From Acanthochromis polyacanthus (Eukaryota > Chordata > Actinopteri > Pomacentridae): DNA of 64,000 nt. A model generated the notes under the pieces. It saw only the letters and a list, made by a program, of their open reading frames with translations. It was not told the origin of the DNA and did not search any database. Below are positions 1-10,100 of this stretch, piece after piece. The translations under genes were made by a program, and so were the position numbers. Position 1 is the first letter of the stretch. Every line of letters starts with the position of its first letter. The stretch lies in NCBI RefSeq assembly GCF_021347895.1, contig NC_067122.1, positions 34,008,215 through 34,072,214 on the forward strand. Reading direction: 5' to 3'.

Positions 1-374
1 AGCATTGAAGTGGTGGAGAGCGCCAGGCTTTATGGGAGCGCTGATTGTTAATTTTACCCGGCTGCACTTCTCCGCACAGCCGTTCACCATCACACTGATG
101 AGCCGGCTCACTGCAGCCAGAGGGGCGTGACAGTTTCTGTCAGAACCCTCTCTTCTTCCCGTTTCCTATCTGGCATCCAAATACATTTTCCCCATCTTTT
201 CCCCACTTCTCTCTCTCTCTCTCTGGGTCCCTGTTCCGGTCGGGTGTCTTTTGAGAGAGTGTGATTTCGTGAGGAGGAAAATAAATATTTTTTTGGGATA
301 TACTGACTTTTCTCACCCGTTGTGCCTAGTGGACCTTACCTGTGTAGGTGTGCGCTGGCCGCCGGGTGAGCATC

Positions 375-1160
375 ATGCCCGTGCCGGCCGGTGTGAGTGA
401 CTTTGAACAGCTGACACGCCGGCACGCTGTCAAGCTAGTTCCTAGCGGTAACTGTTCAGTGGAGGAAGCCGCCCTCGCCGTGGAAAAGGAGATTGGATAT
501 AACAATGTCAAATCAGCCTCCCGGATGAATGGAGCGATTGTGATTTTCTTGTCCAGCACAGAGAAAGTTGCGGAAGCGGTGGAAAAAGGCGCTGATATCC
601 AGGGCACACACACACCTGTGCTTCCGTTGGTGAGTCCTGCTAAGCGAATCATCATCTCCAATGCTCCACCGTTCATTAGAAATGACATTTTAGTGACAGA
701 ACTGTCCCGTTTTGGTCAAGTTGTGTCTCCAATAAAGATGCTGTCGCTGGGCTGTAAATCCCCGCTCCTCAAGCACGTCATCTGTCATCGCAGACAAACG
801 CTGATGGTACTACGGGACAATGAATCTGATCTTAATGTTTCATTTAGTTTCAAAATAGATGGCTTCAACGACATGGTTTTCGCTACATCAGAGACTATGA
901 AGTGTTTTGGGTGCGGTGCAGAGGGACATTTAATCAGGGCATGTCCAGAGCGAGTGGATGGCAATGCGCCGTGCGTAATTACACACAGGCTGCTGCTCCT
1001 GCAGTGGCCTCCGCCGATCCAAGCGTGGCGGAGCAGGTCACAGAGGCTGAAGTAGATGATCCGGATGTTGTAGCTGCTCCTTCTGTAGAGCCCACGGACG
1101 CACCATCAGGCCCCCCCGCCTGCAGTGGCGGGTTCGAGTACAGACCTCTCCATCGATGTC

Positions 1161-1195
<35 letters not shown>

Positions 1196-1215
1196 TACCC
1201 GCACTGAATCCTCCA
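375..1215 (+). pseudogene. Tx1-like LINE ORF1 (zinc-knuckle nucleic-acid-binding protein), frameshifted
   Basis: The frame from the ATG at 375 runs about 200 residues and holds a clear CCHC zinc knuckle (KCFGCGAEGHLIRACP, near 898-945), preceded by an RRM-like stretch with IIISNAPPFIRND. This layout is that of the gag-like ORF1 of Tx1-type fish LINEs. After the knuckle the homologous frame shifts near 960-1000: the continuation (acidic, Ala/Val/Pro-rich) is in the next frame and then runs into a (TC)n tract at 1163. A Pro-rich continuation in the third frame to about 1536 may be decayed ORF1 tail. No ORF2 endonuclease or reverse transcriptase follows, so the copy is truncated and dead. Bases 1-374 look like its 5' leader. 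The alternative, a host CCHC protein, is less likely in this setting. Confidence 0.6.
1163..1191. repeat. (TC)n microsatellite
   Basis: Uninterrupted TC dinucleotides inside the decayed LINE ORF1. They add to the reading-frame confusion there. Confidence 0.9.
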
Positions 1216-1649
1216 GAGGCCGTGAAACCCCCTGAATCCCCTCCTAATTCCGGTACTCCGTGCCCCCCTGGAAAGCCTCCATCTCAGGTCAGCTGGTTCT
1301 TCGTTCCTCCCTGTCTGGATCATCTACGTCTGCCCGCTCCATCCTGCCGGCACCAATCCTCCTGGATCTCCGCCCCAATCCAACTCCGTTGCCGCCAGGG
1401 ATCCAAATACCATCAGCCGCCACACTCGTCCCCCTCCACCAGACCGAAGACGGCCGCCGATCCCCGGCTCACCATCCTCGGAACCGAACTCATCTCCAGG
1501 TTCACTCCCCTCTCACCTCAGACCCACCTCCAATAAATTCCCTTTATTGCTGTGTTCCTCTGCACGTATAGCATTCAGGACCATGAACAGCTCCGCAGAC
1601 ACGGCTCCGCACGGTCAGTGTGCACAGGGATATTTACCAAATCTGAGTC

Positions 1650-1790
1650 CTCCTCCCGCCGGCTGACGTTTTATCTTAAAGCGTGCACACGCTTTAACAT
1701 ATCGTGCTCACGTTTTAACTTAAACGTGACCACGTTTAAGCTAAAGCGTGCGCACGAATAGTATCTCGTGAGCACGATTTATTTTTTTTC
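1650..1790. repeat. Cluster of self-complementary CGTGNNCACG-like motifs
   Basis: Short inverted units recur here: CGTGCACACG, CGTGCTCACG, CGTGACCACG, CGTGCGCACG and CGTGAGCACG, joined by AAGCTTTAAC-like spacers. It sits between the LINE remnant and the Gypsy fragment and looks like the end of a DNA element. No coding content is seen. Confidence 0.4.
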
Positions 1791-1826
1791 GTCCGTGGCA
1801 CCTTAGGGGCTCCGTAAGATCTAGCT

Positions 1827-2630
1827 ATGCAATTTGTGAAAAAAACAAAAACGATTTTCATTGTGTTTGCAAGAGAAGGAATACCGAAAGAGATTGTGTG
1901 TGATCATGTGCCATTCACAAGTCAAGAAATGAGAAAGTTTGCAGTAGCATGGGGCATTAAGCTCACTCACTCAAGCCCTGGATATGCTCAGTCAAATGGC
2001 CTCGCCGAAAGAACTGTAAAAACAGTGAAGCATCTCTTAAAGAAGGCCAAGCAAACCAACTCAGATCCTTTTCTTGCATTACTAACTCTGAGGAACACAC
2101 CTGTCACTGGAATGGACTATTCTCCAGCACAAATGCTCATGGGCAGGGTCCTGAGAAGCACGTTACCCAGCTCAAGCACAGTGCTACAACCCTCAGTTCC
2201 AACAAATGTGCATGCGAGTCTTCAAAACCTCCAGCGACGACAGCGCACATTCTACAACAGGAGCACGAAGAAACTCCCAGAGCTGCCGCCTGGTGGGACT
2301 GTGCACGTGCAGACCGAACATGGATGGCGTCCTGCTGTTGTCACATCAACACGAGCTGAACCAAGGTCTTATGACATTGTGACATCATCTGGACAGCAGT
2401 ATAGGCGCAACAGGAGACACTTGAGGAAGACGCCCAGTGACATTCAAGTGTACAACGAACATGACAGTCTTGAGGATGAACAGGACAGCACCCCAGACAG
2501 TGCTGCAGAGCTTTCCTGTACAGAGCCTCCTCCTTATTCTTCTCCTCCTAAGACACTCCAAACAAGAAGTGGCAGAGCCATCAGGCCTCCCGAAAGGTTC
2601 AGAGACTATGAGATACCTAAACACTGTTGA
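1827..2630 (+). pseudogene. Ty3/Gypsy integrase, C-terminal half (5'-truncated)
   Basis: The 267-codon frame opens inside an integrase core. It shows the second catalytic Asp region (IVCDHVPFTSQE), the GIKLTHSSPGYAQSNGLAER segment with the catalytic Glu, and then a C-terminal region with a GPY/F-like basic module and a Ser/Pro-rich tail. Reverse transcriptase, RNase H, the zinc-binding domain and the first catalytic Asp are absent, because homology starts abruptly near 1840. The ATG at 1827 is therefore probably not the original start. A polypurine tract and LTR follow in the expected order, so this is the 3' end of a Gypsy LTR retrotransposon. It cannot act alone. Confidence 0.85.
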
Positions 2631-2892
2631 ATGTTTAAAGAAAAAGAAAACAAGAAAAAGGAAATGTGAAAGAAATATAACAGAATACAATGCAATGTTT
2701 TAAATGCATTATTTCATGTTTGTAATTTGAATACAAGGTTCAAGATGTGTTTAAGTATTAAAAAAAAAAAGAGTTATGCTGAACTACAAGTGTTAAAAGC
2801 CAATAGGCCTGCACTCAAGGTGAACATGTCAAATGAATGTCATGTGCTGTGTTTATAACTCCTCAACTGTTTTGTTTTATAAGAAGGGAGGA

Positions 2893-3245
2893 TGTAGTAT
2901 ATAGTGCAGCGCACTTATACTTATAAAAAGTAGTACCCGCTTGGGAGGCGGAGTGATATGATGTTCGGAGAGTTGTTGTGAACTGTGGGTTAGGGCCTGT
3001 GTTGCCACTAAAATGATGCCCAGTAAAACAGCGCTAAAAGAACCAGCCCGGTGTCCTCTCTGTCCAACCTGCACCACGAGCTACGTCGTAATATGGTAAC
3101 GTTAACAGAAACCACTACTGTGGGGGTGCTCAGTGTGGAATCAAGAAGGGCTAAGGCCATAAATCTTGATGAGTTTGTGGATGCGTTTGCCAAAAAACAC
3201 AGCAACAGGTGAATAAAGTTGTTCTGAAAATACAACTGCAGCACT
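2893..3245 (+). repeat. 3' LTR of the Gypsy fragment (end uncertain)
   Basis: A purine tract (AAGAAGGGAGGA, 2881-2892) is followed directly by TGTAGTATATAG, a normal LTR start. The 3' limit is not fixed: it could be the AACA near 3107 or the region after AATAAA near 3245. No second LTR is present for comparison. Confidence 0.6.
3093..3212 (+). other. Short unexplained open frame (39 residues) at the LTR end
   Basis: An ATG at 3093 opens a short frame with balanced composition, ending SRRAKAINLDEFVDAFAKKH-like before a TGA that overlaps an AATAAA. It could be an exon fragment of a host or transposon gene, or chance. I do not recognise it. Bases 3250-3780 beyond it hold only A/T-rich sequence with no feature I can name. 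Confidence 0.2.
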
Positions 3246-3779
3246 GACGATCTGCAACAGGAGAGTAAAGTCGTTGTGAAACGTGAGCCTGTTAATGAAA
3301 AAGATGATTGGTCCCTGTTTGGAAATTTGTATTGTTACAAATAAAGTTATGACTGTGGCTGAAACATGTCAGAATCAGAATAAAGGGTTTCTGTTTGTAT
3401 CTGGAAGTACCTGCTTTTTCTGTTTTGATTGCAATAATGTACACTGTAAATGAATAATGATAACATGATAACTAGCCAATTTAACATATACATAGCAAAA
3501 ATAAAACAGGATTGTTGTGAGACTAAAAATGTTAACTGTACTGTTGCTAGTCTATGTACATTAGATCATTAGTAACATTAAATTTAACATAATAAAGACT
3601 ACAAGTTTAGCAACAGGCGCTTCCTCAATTCTTTCTGATAGTTTTCTGCTAGCCTACATACTACAGTATACTAAAAAGATAGTAATAATAGTACTAGTAA
3701 AATAAAATTGCTGAAATTATGACTTTTTAGTTTTGGTGTGCCACCCCCAAGTGGCCCCACCCCTATGAAAAATTTCTCC

Positions 3780-4375
3780 ACTGTCCACAACACCAAAAGA
3801 CCCAGAAGACCCAGAAAAACAGTGTAGTGGAAGACAGAAGAATCCTTTCCTGGTCAAGAAAAACCTCTTCACAACAGTTGGTCAGATCAAGAACACTCTC
3901 CAGGAGGTAGAAGTGTACAATTCAGAGAAGGCTTCACCAGAGTGAATCCAGAGGGTTCACCACAAGCTGTAAACCAGTGAGCCTCAAAAAAAGGAAGGAC
4001 AAATTAGAGTTTACCAAAAAACAAAACAACCATCTAAAAGAGTGTGAGTAGCTCTGGAACAGCAACATGGAAAGATGAGACAACGATCAACTTGTACTAG
4101 AATGATGGAAAGACCTGACCTGAATCCAACTGAGCTGCATTTCACTTGCTGAAGACAAAACTGGAGGGAAAATGCTCCAAGAACCAGCGGGAAGTGAAGA
4201 CAGCAGCAGTAGAGGCCTGGCAGAGCATCACCAGGGACCAATCCCAGTGTCTGGAGAAGTCTATGGGTTCCAGACTTCAGGTTGTCATTGAATGCAAAGG
4301 ATTTGCAACCAAATATTGAAAGTGACAGATTTCTGATTATGTTAGTTTGTCCAAACACTTTTGGTTCCTTAAAAA
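3780..4375 (+). pseudogene. Tc1/mariner transposase remnant
   Basis: Conceptual translation, with several frame changes and stops, gives the Tc1 signatures PDLNPTELH (the Glu motif region) near 4120 and MGSRLQVVIECKGFATKY near 4265-4320, the usual C-terminus of fish Tc1 transposases. The right end (TTGTCCAAACACTTTTGG region, near 4350) resembles a Tc1 inverted-repeat end. No intact left end or N-terminal helix-turn-helix was found. Dead copy. Confidence 0.6.
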
Positions 4376-4730
4376 TGTGGAGAATATCTAAAATGTGTTG
4401 TAATTCCTCCACCGTTCACCTGATTTGGATGTAAATACTTAAAGTCTGCACTTAAAGTTGAGGTCTCGACTACTTTCTTTCCAACAGGAGTTGCCAATCG
4501 ATGACTGTAAACTTCTAAGAAACTGTTAAAGTAAACATTATTGATCTGAAAATAGAGATTCAGCAGCTTATTTCTCTCCTCAGATGTTTTCTGAAAACAT
4601 TTTGGTGAACTATTTAAAAAGCAAATGGTTCCCAACAAGTCATCATGCTGGTTTGAAATAAGCCCAAGAACGAAGAGATTGTCCAATCAGGTGTGACCGC
4701 GGTTTGTTGTTGGAGGCGGGGCCTGTAGGG

Positions 4731-4731
<1 letters not shown>

Positions 4732-4762
<31 letters not shown>

Positions 4763-4763
4763 C
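4732..4763. repeat. (TCAA)n microsatellite
   Basis: Eight or so tandem CAAT units. Confidence 0.9.
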
Positions 4764-4910
4764 AATAAGACAAACAGTCATGATTTTGTTCGTTTGTTGG
4801 TATTTTGTATTTTATTGATGATCTGCGGGATGACAGTGTGCAGCAGTGACTTCCTGATGTCGATCCCAAATATAGATCGTGTCAATAATTGATGAGGTCA
4901 TTGTGACCCC

Positions 4911-4913
<3 letters not shown>

Positions 4914-4988
<75 letters not shown>
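4914..4988. repeat. (TG)n microsatellite
   Basis: About 37 uninterrupted TG units. Open frames read through it (Thr-His or Val-Cys repeats) are artefacts. Confidence 0.95.
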
Positions 4989-4989
<1 letters not shown>

Positions 4990-5205
4990 TGCTGAATGTC
5001 AGAGAGCACAGACAACAGACCCTCAGAAACATGAACACACAGGAATATAGTTAATTGTCAGGAAGTGTAGAAACTAAAGGAATATTCAAGAAAACAAGCT
5101 TCACAAAACATTTAGTCAGAATCACTTTATTCTACACGTCTCACTTTAAATGTGATCTGAAAATAAAGCATTTACTCTCACCAGATACTGAACATCTTTT
5201 CATCA

Positions 5206-5253
5206 TTGAATTTCTTCTCAGGGATTAATAAAGTTATTGTATTGTATTGTATC
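5206..5253 (+). repeat. 3' tail of a non-LTR retrotransposon
   Basis: GAATTTCTTCTCAGGGATTA followed by AATAAAG and (TATTG)n is the usual 3' end of fish RTE/Rex3-like retroposons. The related tail at 21995-22055 has the same layout. Only the end is present. Confidence 0.45.
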
Positions 5254-5547
5254 TTCAGCATGACTGATGCTCAATGAGGAACTCAGTTGTTAGTTTTCAG
5301 GTGAACTGCAGGCAGTGTTTCCACAGAGCAGAGAGGACACAAGAGAGACTGAGAGGAAAATCAAGCATCCTGGATCAATGAAATAAATGCAGTATAAATC
5401 TAAAACAGTGAACAGAGGAGTGGGGTTGGAGATACATTCAGCATGGTGAAACATAATTCATGTTAATCTGATTTATACTTGTCATCTGATGTTTGATGTG
5501 AAATGAACGGATGTGTTGTTCTGTTGTGGTCCTGATCCTATCTGCAG

Positions 5548-6041
5548 GTACTGGTGACACAGTTGCAGTGATGATCACCGAGGCATACGGTAAGGAGATC
5601 CTGGCTCACCTGGAGCGGAACCTGACGGTCCTGGTCTCTGTGGTAGTGGGTCAACGTGGTCCCACCAAAAACATCAACCGAGGCTCGCTGGTCTTCATCT
5701 CCATCTCCTTCATCATCCTCATGATCATCTCGTCAGCCTGGCTCATCTTTTACTTAAAATGGTTGTATTTATATAGCACTTTTATCCAAAGCACTTTACA
5801 TGATACATCACATTCACCCATTCACACACTGACGGCAGAAGCTGCCATGCAAGGCGCTAACCACAACCCACCAGGAGCAATTAGGGGTTAGGTGTCTTGC
5901 TCAGGGACACCTCGACATGAGCTCAATGGCCCAAGGATCGAACTGGCAACCTTTTAGTTACAAGACAGCCACTCTACCCACTGAGCCATGCCGACCTTCA
6001 TCCAGAAGATCCGCTATACCAGCGCCCGCGACCGCAGCCAG
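5548..6041 (+). pseudogene. rnf130: rnf130 (Goliath)-like E3 ligase exon, split by a SINE
   Basis: After a good acceptor (TCCTATCTGCAG, ending 5547) the frame encodes the end of a protease-associated domain (AVMITEAYGKEILAHLERN), a transmembrane segment (LVFISISFIILMIISSAWLIFY) and, after a 240-bp interruption, FIQKIRYTSARDRSQ followed by the donor GTAACG at 6042. This matches the juxtamembrane exon of Goliath-family RING ubiquitin ligases; RNF130 fits better than RNF150 because of SSAWLIFYFIQKIRY. The inserted antisense SINE (5756-5995) brings a stop at 5889, so the exon as written cannot make the protein unless the SINE is removed. I found no RING-finger exon downstream, nor the preceding exons, so this may be a decayed duplicate or an allele carrying an insertion. 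Confidence 0.75.
5756..5995 (-). mobile_element. tRNA-derived SINE inserted in the rnf130-like exon
   Basis: On the minus strand it starts GTCGGCATGGCTCAGTGGGT (A-box-like), has GGTTGCCAGTTCGATCC (B-box-like) and ends with the AAAGTGCTATATAAAT..CATTTT tail used by fish SINEs that share an L2-type 3' end. The exon reads ..TTTTACTT before it and CTTCATCCAGAAG after it, so CTT (5753-5755 and 5996-5998) is a likely short target duplication. It lies antisense to the exon. Confidence 0.8.
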
Positions 6042-7010
6042 GTAACGTGCTAGCATGCAGGCTAACAGGCGGTAAAGTCGCTGTGATACACAACAGAAGC
6101 AACAGCTGCTGCAAAAGGGCTTTCTAATAGAAAATAAGATTACAAATTAATTTTAGTTTAAATATTGAGGTGGAAACCCTGTAATGTCATTTAAGATGTG
6201 AATTTACGTAACAAATTAAGATACTAAAGTATATATTAAGATATAAAATGCTACTCTACCAGACTATAGTATTATTATTATTTTTCATGGAGACTAATTT
6301 GGAACTAAAGTTACAATGCTAAACACATACAGCAGAAAACCCAAACCCATTTCTTTTTTGGGAAAGTGTAGAACTTGTGACCTCTGACTGTCTTGTTCGA
6401 TCAGGTGATATCAGTAAATGCCCCCACCCCTTTGATGAGTCATGAATATTTAATGAGCTCCCTCCTCCCCCCTCAGTGTAATCTGATCCTCCTCTGAGGA
6501 CTCTCCTCCCTCCATGCAGCACTACATCCGTCCTTTCACCTCCCTGCATCCATCGGCTGAAAACGTCACCAGCTCTCCATCATGTTAAATCATCACCATG
6601 GAAACCATCTGCCAAAATATGGTTTATTTTGTTTAATGTGACAGATAGTAGTTGAAGAGCAGCTGAAACGATGCAGAGACTGAGTGATGCAGGAACACCT
6701 GAAGATATGAATCATGCTGTGTTCAGGTGCTGCTGCTGAAGGTCAGGCTCTGTCAGGTGAACCTGTAAACTGCTGTTTACCTGTCCCCTGATTTATCAGA
6801 TGATGTCACATGATGTTGTGGGCAGAGCGCTCAGACGTAGTTACATCAGTTTTGGGCAGCGATCTCAAAGGCAGCTCCAATGACATCATTGTTTACATTA
6901 AGCAGTATGAAACCGTTTCCTTTATTTCTGAGTTTCTGTCAGCGTTAAAGAAAACTTTAATAATTGCTTGGTCAGCAGCACATTTCCTCAGGGAAGACTG
7001 TGGTTTTCTC
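6042..7010. other. Intergenic stretch between the rnf130-like exon and mrnip
   Basis: No convincing exon. At 6668-6700 a short stretch reads RLSDAG after CAG and faintly resembles the next rnf130 exon (RRLGDAA), but it lacks a polypyrimidine tract and breaks off quickly. The reverse-strand poly(A) signal of mrnip lies at 7014-7019. Confidence 0.3.
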
Positions 7011-7013
7011 ATC

Positions 7014-7019
7014 TTTATT
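7014..7019 (-). terminator. Candidate poly(A) signal of mrnip
   Basis: TTTATT on the plus strand is AATAAA on the minus strand, about 170 bases beyond the mrnip stop codon. Confidence 0.5.
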
Positions 7020-7186
7020 CATTTGTCTGACAGTTTCTGTTAATAAAAAAAAAAACTAAGTCTAAAGTGATTTGCTGAGTCGCATGTTTTAAATAACCTG
7101 CAATGTAAAAAGCAAGGCAGATAAACAACGTATGTAGTAAACAAGACAGATAAACAAACAGCTCGTCTGTTCAACATGTATTTTCT

Positions 7187-10100
7187 TTACACCCTCTGGC
7201 ACGTCAGAAAGTCATCGTCGTCAAAGCTGAAGTCGTCGCCACTCTCAAACATGGAGGAAACAGGAAGCGGGGGGCGGGGCTGGGCAAGGTCAGGGCAGGA
7301 CATAGCAGTGGCTCCACCTATACATTGGCTCCAGCCACCCCCAGACAATCCCTTCGCCACCTGAACCTGACAACCAGTACTGAGGAAACGAGCACACCTG
7401 GAGGCCATACCACTGCTCACACTGGGAAGACTGGTGACCTTCTGACTGGGAGGACTATTTGTGGTTGAAGGTCTTCCAGGTTTCCTCTTCGGATAGGTTG
7501 GCTGCACAGAAGAAAAAGTAGAGCAGACAGTCCAACATGTATTTGTTTTCCTCCTCTCTTTACAGAAGTGGTCAGCGTAGCTTAGCACAAAAGCTGGAGA
7601 CTATGACAGCTGGTGACATCAGCAAGTTACCTGGTGAGGTGAGCAGCTGTCCTCCTGACTGTCTGTCTTCTCCATTCTCTTTCTCTTGCTGACAGAATAG
7701 TCTCTGTAATCAATACCAGTAGAATAATCAATGTTCTAATCTGTGTTCTACCAGCACAGTAAACGAACTTAGTAGAAAATCAGGATCAAACATATTTTAC
7801 GACATCTGCATCATCAACTACACTCTCCTCCAGAAGTACTGGAACAGTGAGGCCAGTTCCTTTATTTCTGCTGTAGACTGAAAACATTTGGGTTCGACAT
7901 CAAATGAATATGAGACCAGAGATGAACATTTTAGCTTTTATTTCCAGATGTTTACACCTGGATCTGATAGACAACTGTGAAGATGGTGCCTTTTGTTTGA
8001 ACCCACCGAATTTTCACATGAGGAAAAGTACTGGAACATGTGACTGACAGGTGTGTTCTATTGCCCTGCTGTGTCCTATTACACTGATTATTCAAATAAA
8101 CAGTGCTCAGTGTCTGCGTTCAGTTTCAGATTTGGGTTTTGCTGTACAGACTGCATCTATAGTTAGAGCTTTAGTTTAGTTTTGAAGGGGAGTGCAAATA
8201 CACACGGGGCGCATATTACCAGTGTGCACCACTGTAACTGTACGGTTTTAGTAATATACAGCACAAGATGTTTACAGATACATTTTTTTCTCAGCTGATA
8301 ATCTGCATCGTTCATCTGCTAACCCACTAATCTCACTCCGTGGTCCATCCCTCTATTCTGGTCCTGCTGTTGTACTGGAGCTGGATCTCATACTGTTTTA
8401 AAAATGCCCAGTGTGATGAAAATCTATTTTTTGTTGTGGTTTCTTGTCAATACTGAAGTCAAAAGTTTGGACACACCTTTCCATTCAATGACTTATTAAT
8501 TTTAAGTATTTTCTACATTGTAGACAAATACTGAAGACATCAAAACTATGAATGAACACATGTAATTATGTCATGAACAATAAAGTGTAAGCAAATCAGA
8601 ATATGGTTTGTATGTTAAATTCTTTAAAGCAGCCCCCTTTTGCTTTGATTCCTGCTTTGCTCACTCTTGGCGTTCTCTGAATGAGCTTCATGACGTAGTC
8701 ACCTGAAATGGTTTCATTTCACAGGTGTACCTTGTCAAGGTTCATTTGTGGAGTTTCTTGCCTTCTTAATGGGGCTGGGACCATCAGTTGTGTTGTGCAG
8801 AAGTCAGCCCTATTTGACGACTGCTGTAATCCACATTATGGCAAGAACCAATCAGCTAAGTAAAGAGAAACAACAGTCCATCATTACTTCAAGAACTGAA
8901 GGTCAGTCAGTCTGGGAAATTTAAAGAACTTTGACTGTATCCTCAAGTGCAGTCACAAAACCATCAAATACGATGATGTAACTGGCTCACACAAAGACTG
9001 CCCCAGGAAAGGAAGACCAAGAGTCACCTCTGCTGAAGAGGAGAAACTGTACCACGGAGTGAAGGAGAAGCAAGCAACAAGTGCTCAGTACCTCTGGGAA
9101 CTCCTTCAAGACTGTTGGAAAACCACTTCAGAAGACTACCTCATGAGGCTGGCTGACAGAATGCCAAAAGTGTACAAAGCTGTCATCGAAGCAAACGGTG
9201 GCTACTCTAAAGAATCTAACATAAAAAAAACATTCTGGTTTGTTTAACACTTCTTTATTCACTACATAATTCCATATGTGTTCTTTCAAAGTTTTGGTGC
9301 CTTCAGTATTAATCTACAATGCAGAAAATACTTAAAGTATATAAAAACCACAGGATGTGTCCAAACTGTTGACTGGTACTGTAAAGATCAAACAAGTAAA
9401 AATCTGACCCAGATGCTACCTCCCAGCTAAGTAACCAATAGTGGTCCAGCTTTGTATAACCCCACGCTCTCGCTGCTTTCAGGTGCTCATTAAGTATGAG
9501 CAGCTGCCTCACGGTCCAACAGCTTTGTTTACTTTGTAGAGCTGCCTCTGTTAACTTTAAAATGCCTGACCCACCAGCAAAGTTTCCCAAATGTTCTGCT
9601 GTTGGCTTCAAGAGTCTTTATGCACTCCCACCATCCGAGGAACTGAGCACTGTAGAAACTGTGATGCTGAGGGACATTCAAAGATGTTGAAAACTTTAAA
9701 CCAGTCAACAGGGTCGGGTACTGTGTTTTCATATCACCTGTTGAGCTTCAGTTCAACCTAAACTCAGCTGCTGTTTACATCTGTTAGCTTCCCTCCTGCT
9801 CTGTGCTCACATAAACATTTTAATGCAGATGAATTCCCAGTAAATGCCAAGATTTTCGTGTTTCTGTTCTCAGACAGCAGGATGAGGAAGAAACAATGAC
9901 TAAAGTGCAGCAAATTAAGACTATACGTTGACCGACAATCACGTCAGAGCCATTTGCAAGCAGAAACAGCCCGTTTAAAACAAGCCTCAACCGTCCCTAA
10001 GCAGAAACGCTGACAGACACGCTAATCTGAAGGAAACATGAACAATATGGAACTCTAAGAGAAGTCTATAATGTAACGTGAAGCTACAGTAGGGTGTTAT

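Noticed and set aside
4812..5015. Thr-His repeat open frame
   Set aside because: It is the (TG)n microsatellite read on the minus strand.
6668..6700. Next rnf130 exon
   Set aside because: Only six residues resemble the expected start, with no polypyrimidine tract and no matching continuation.
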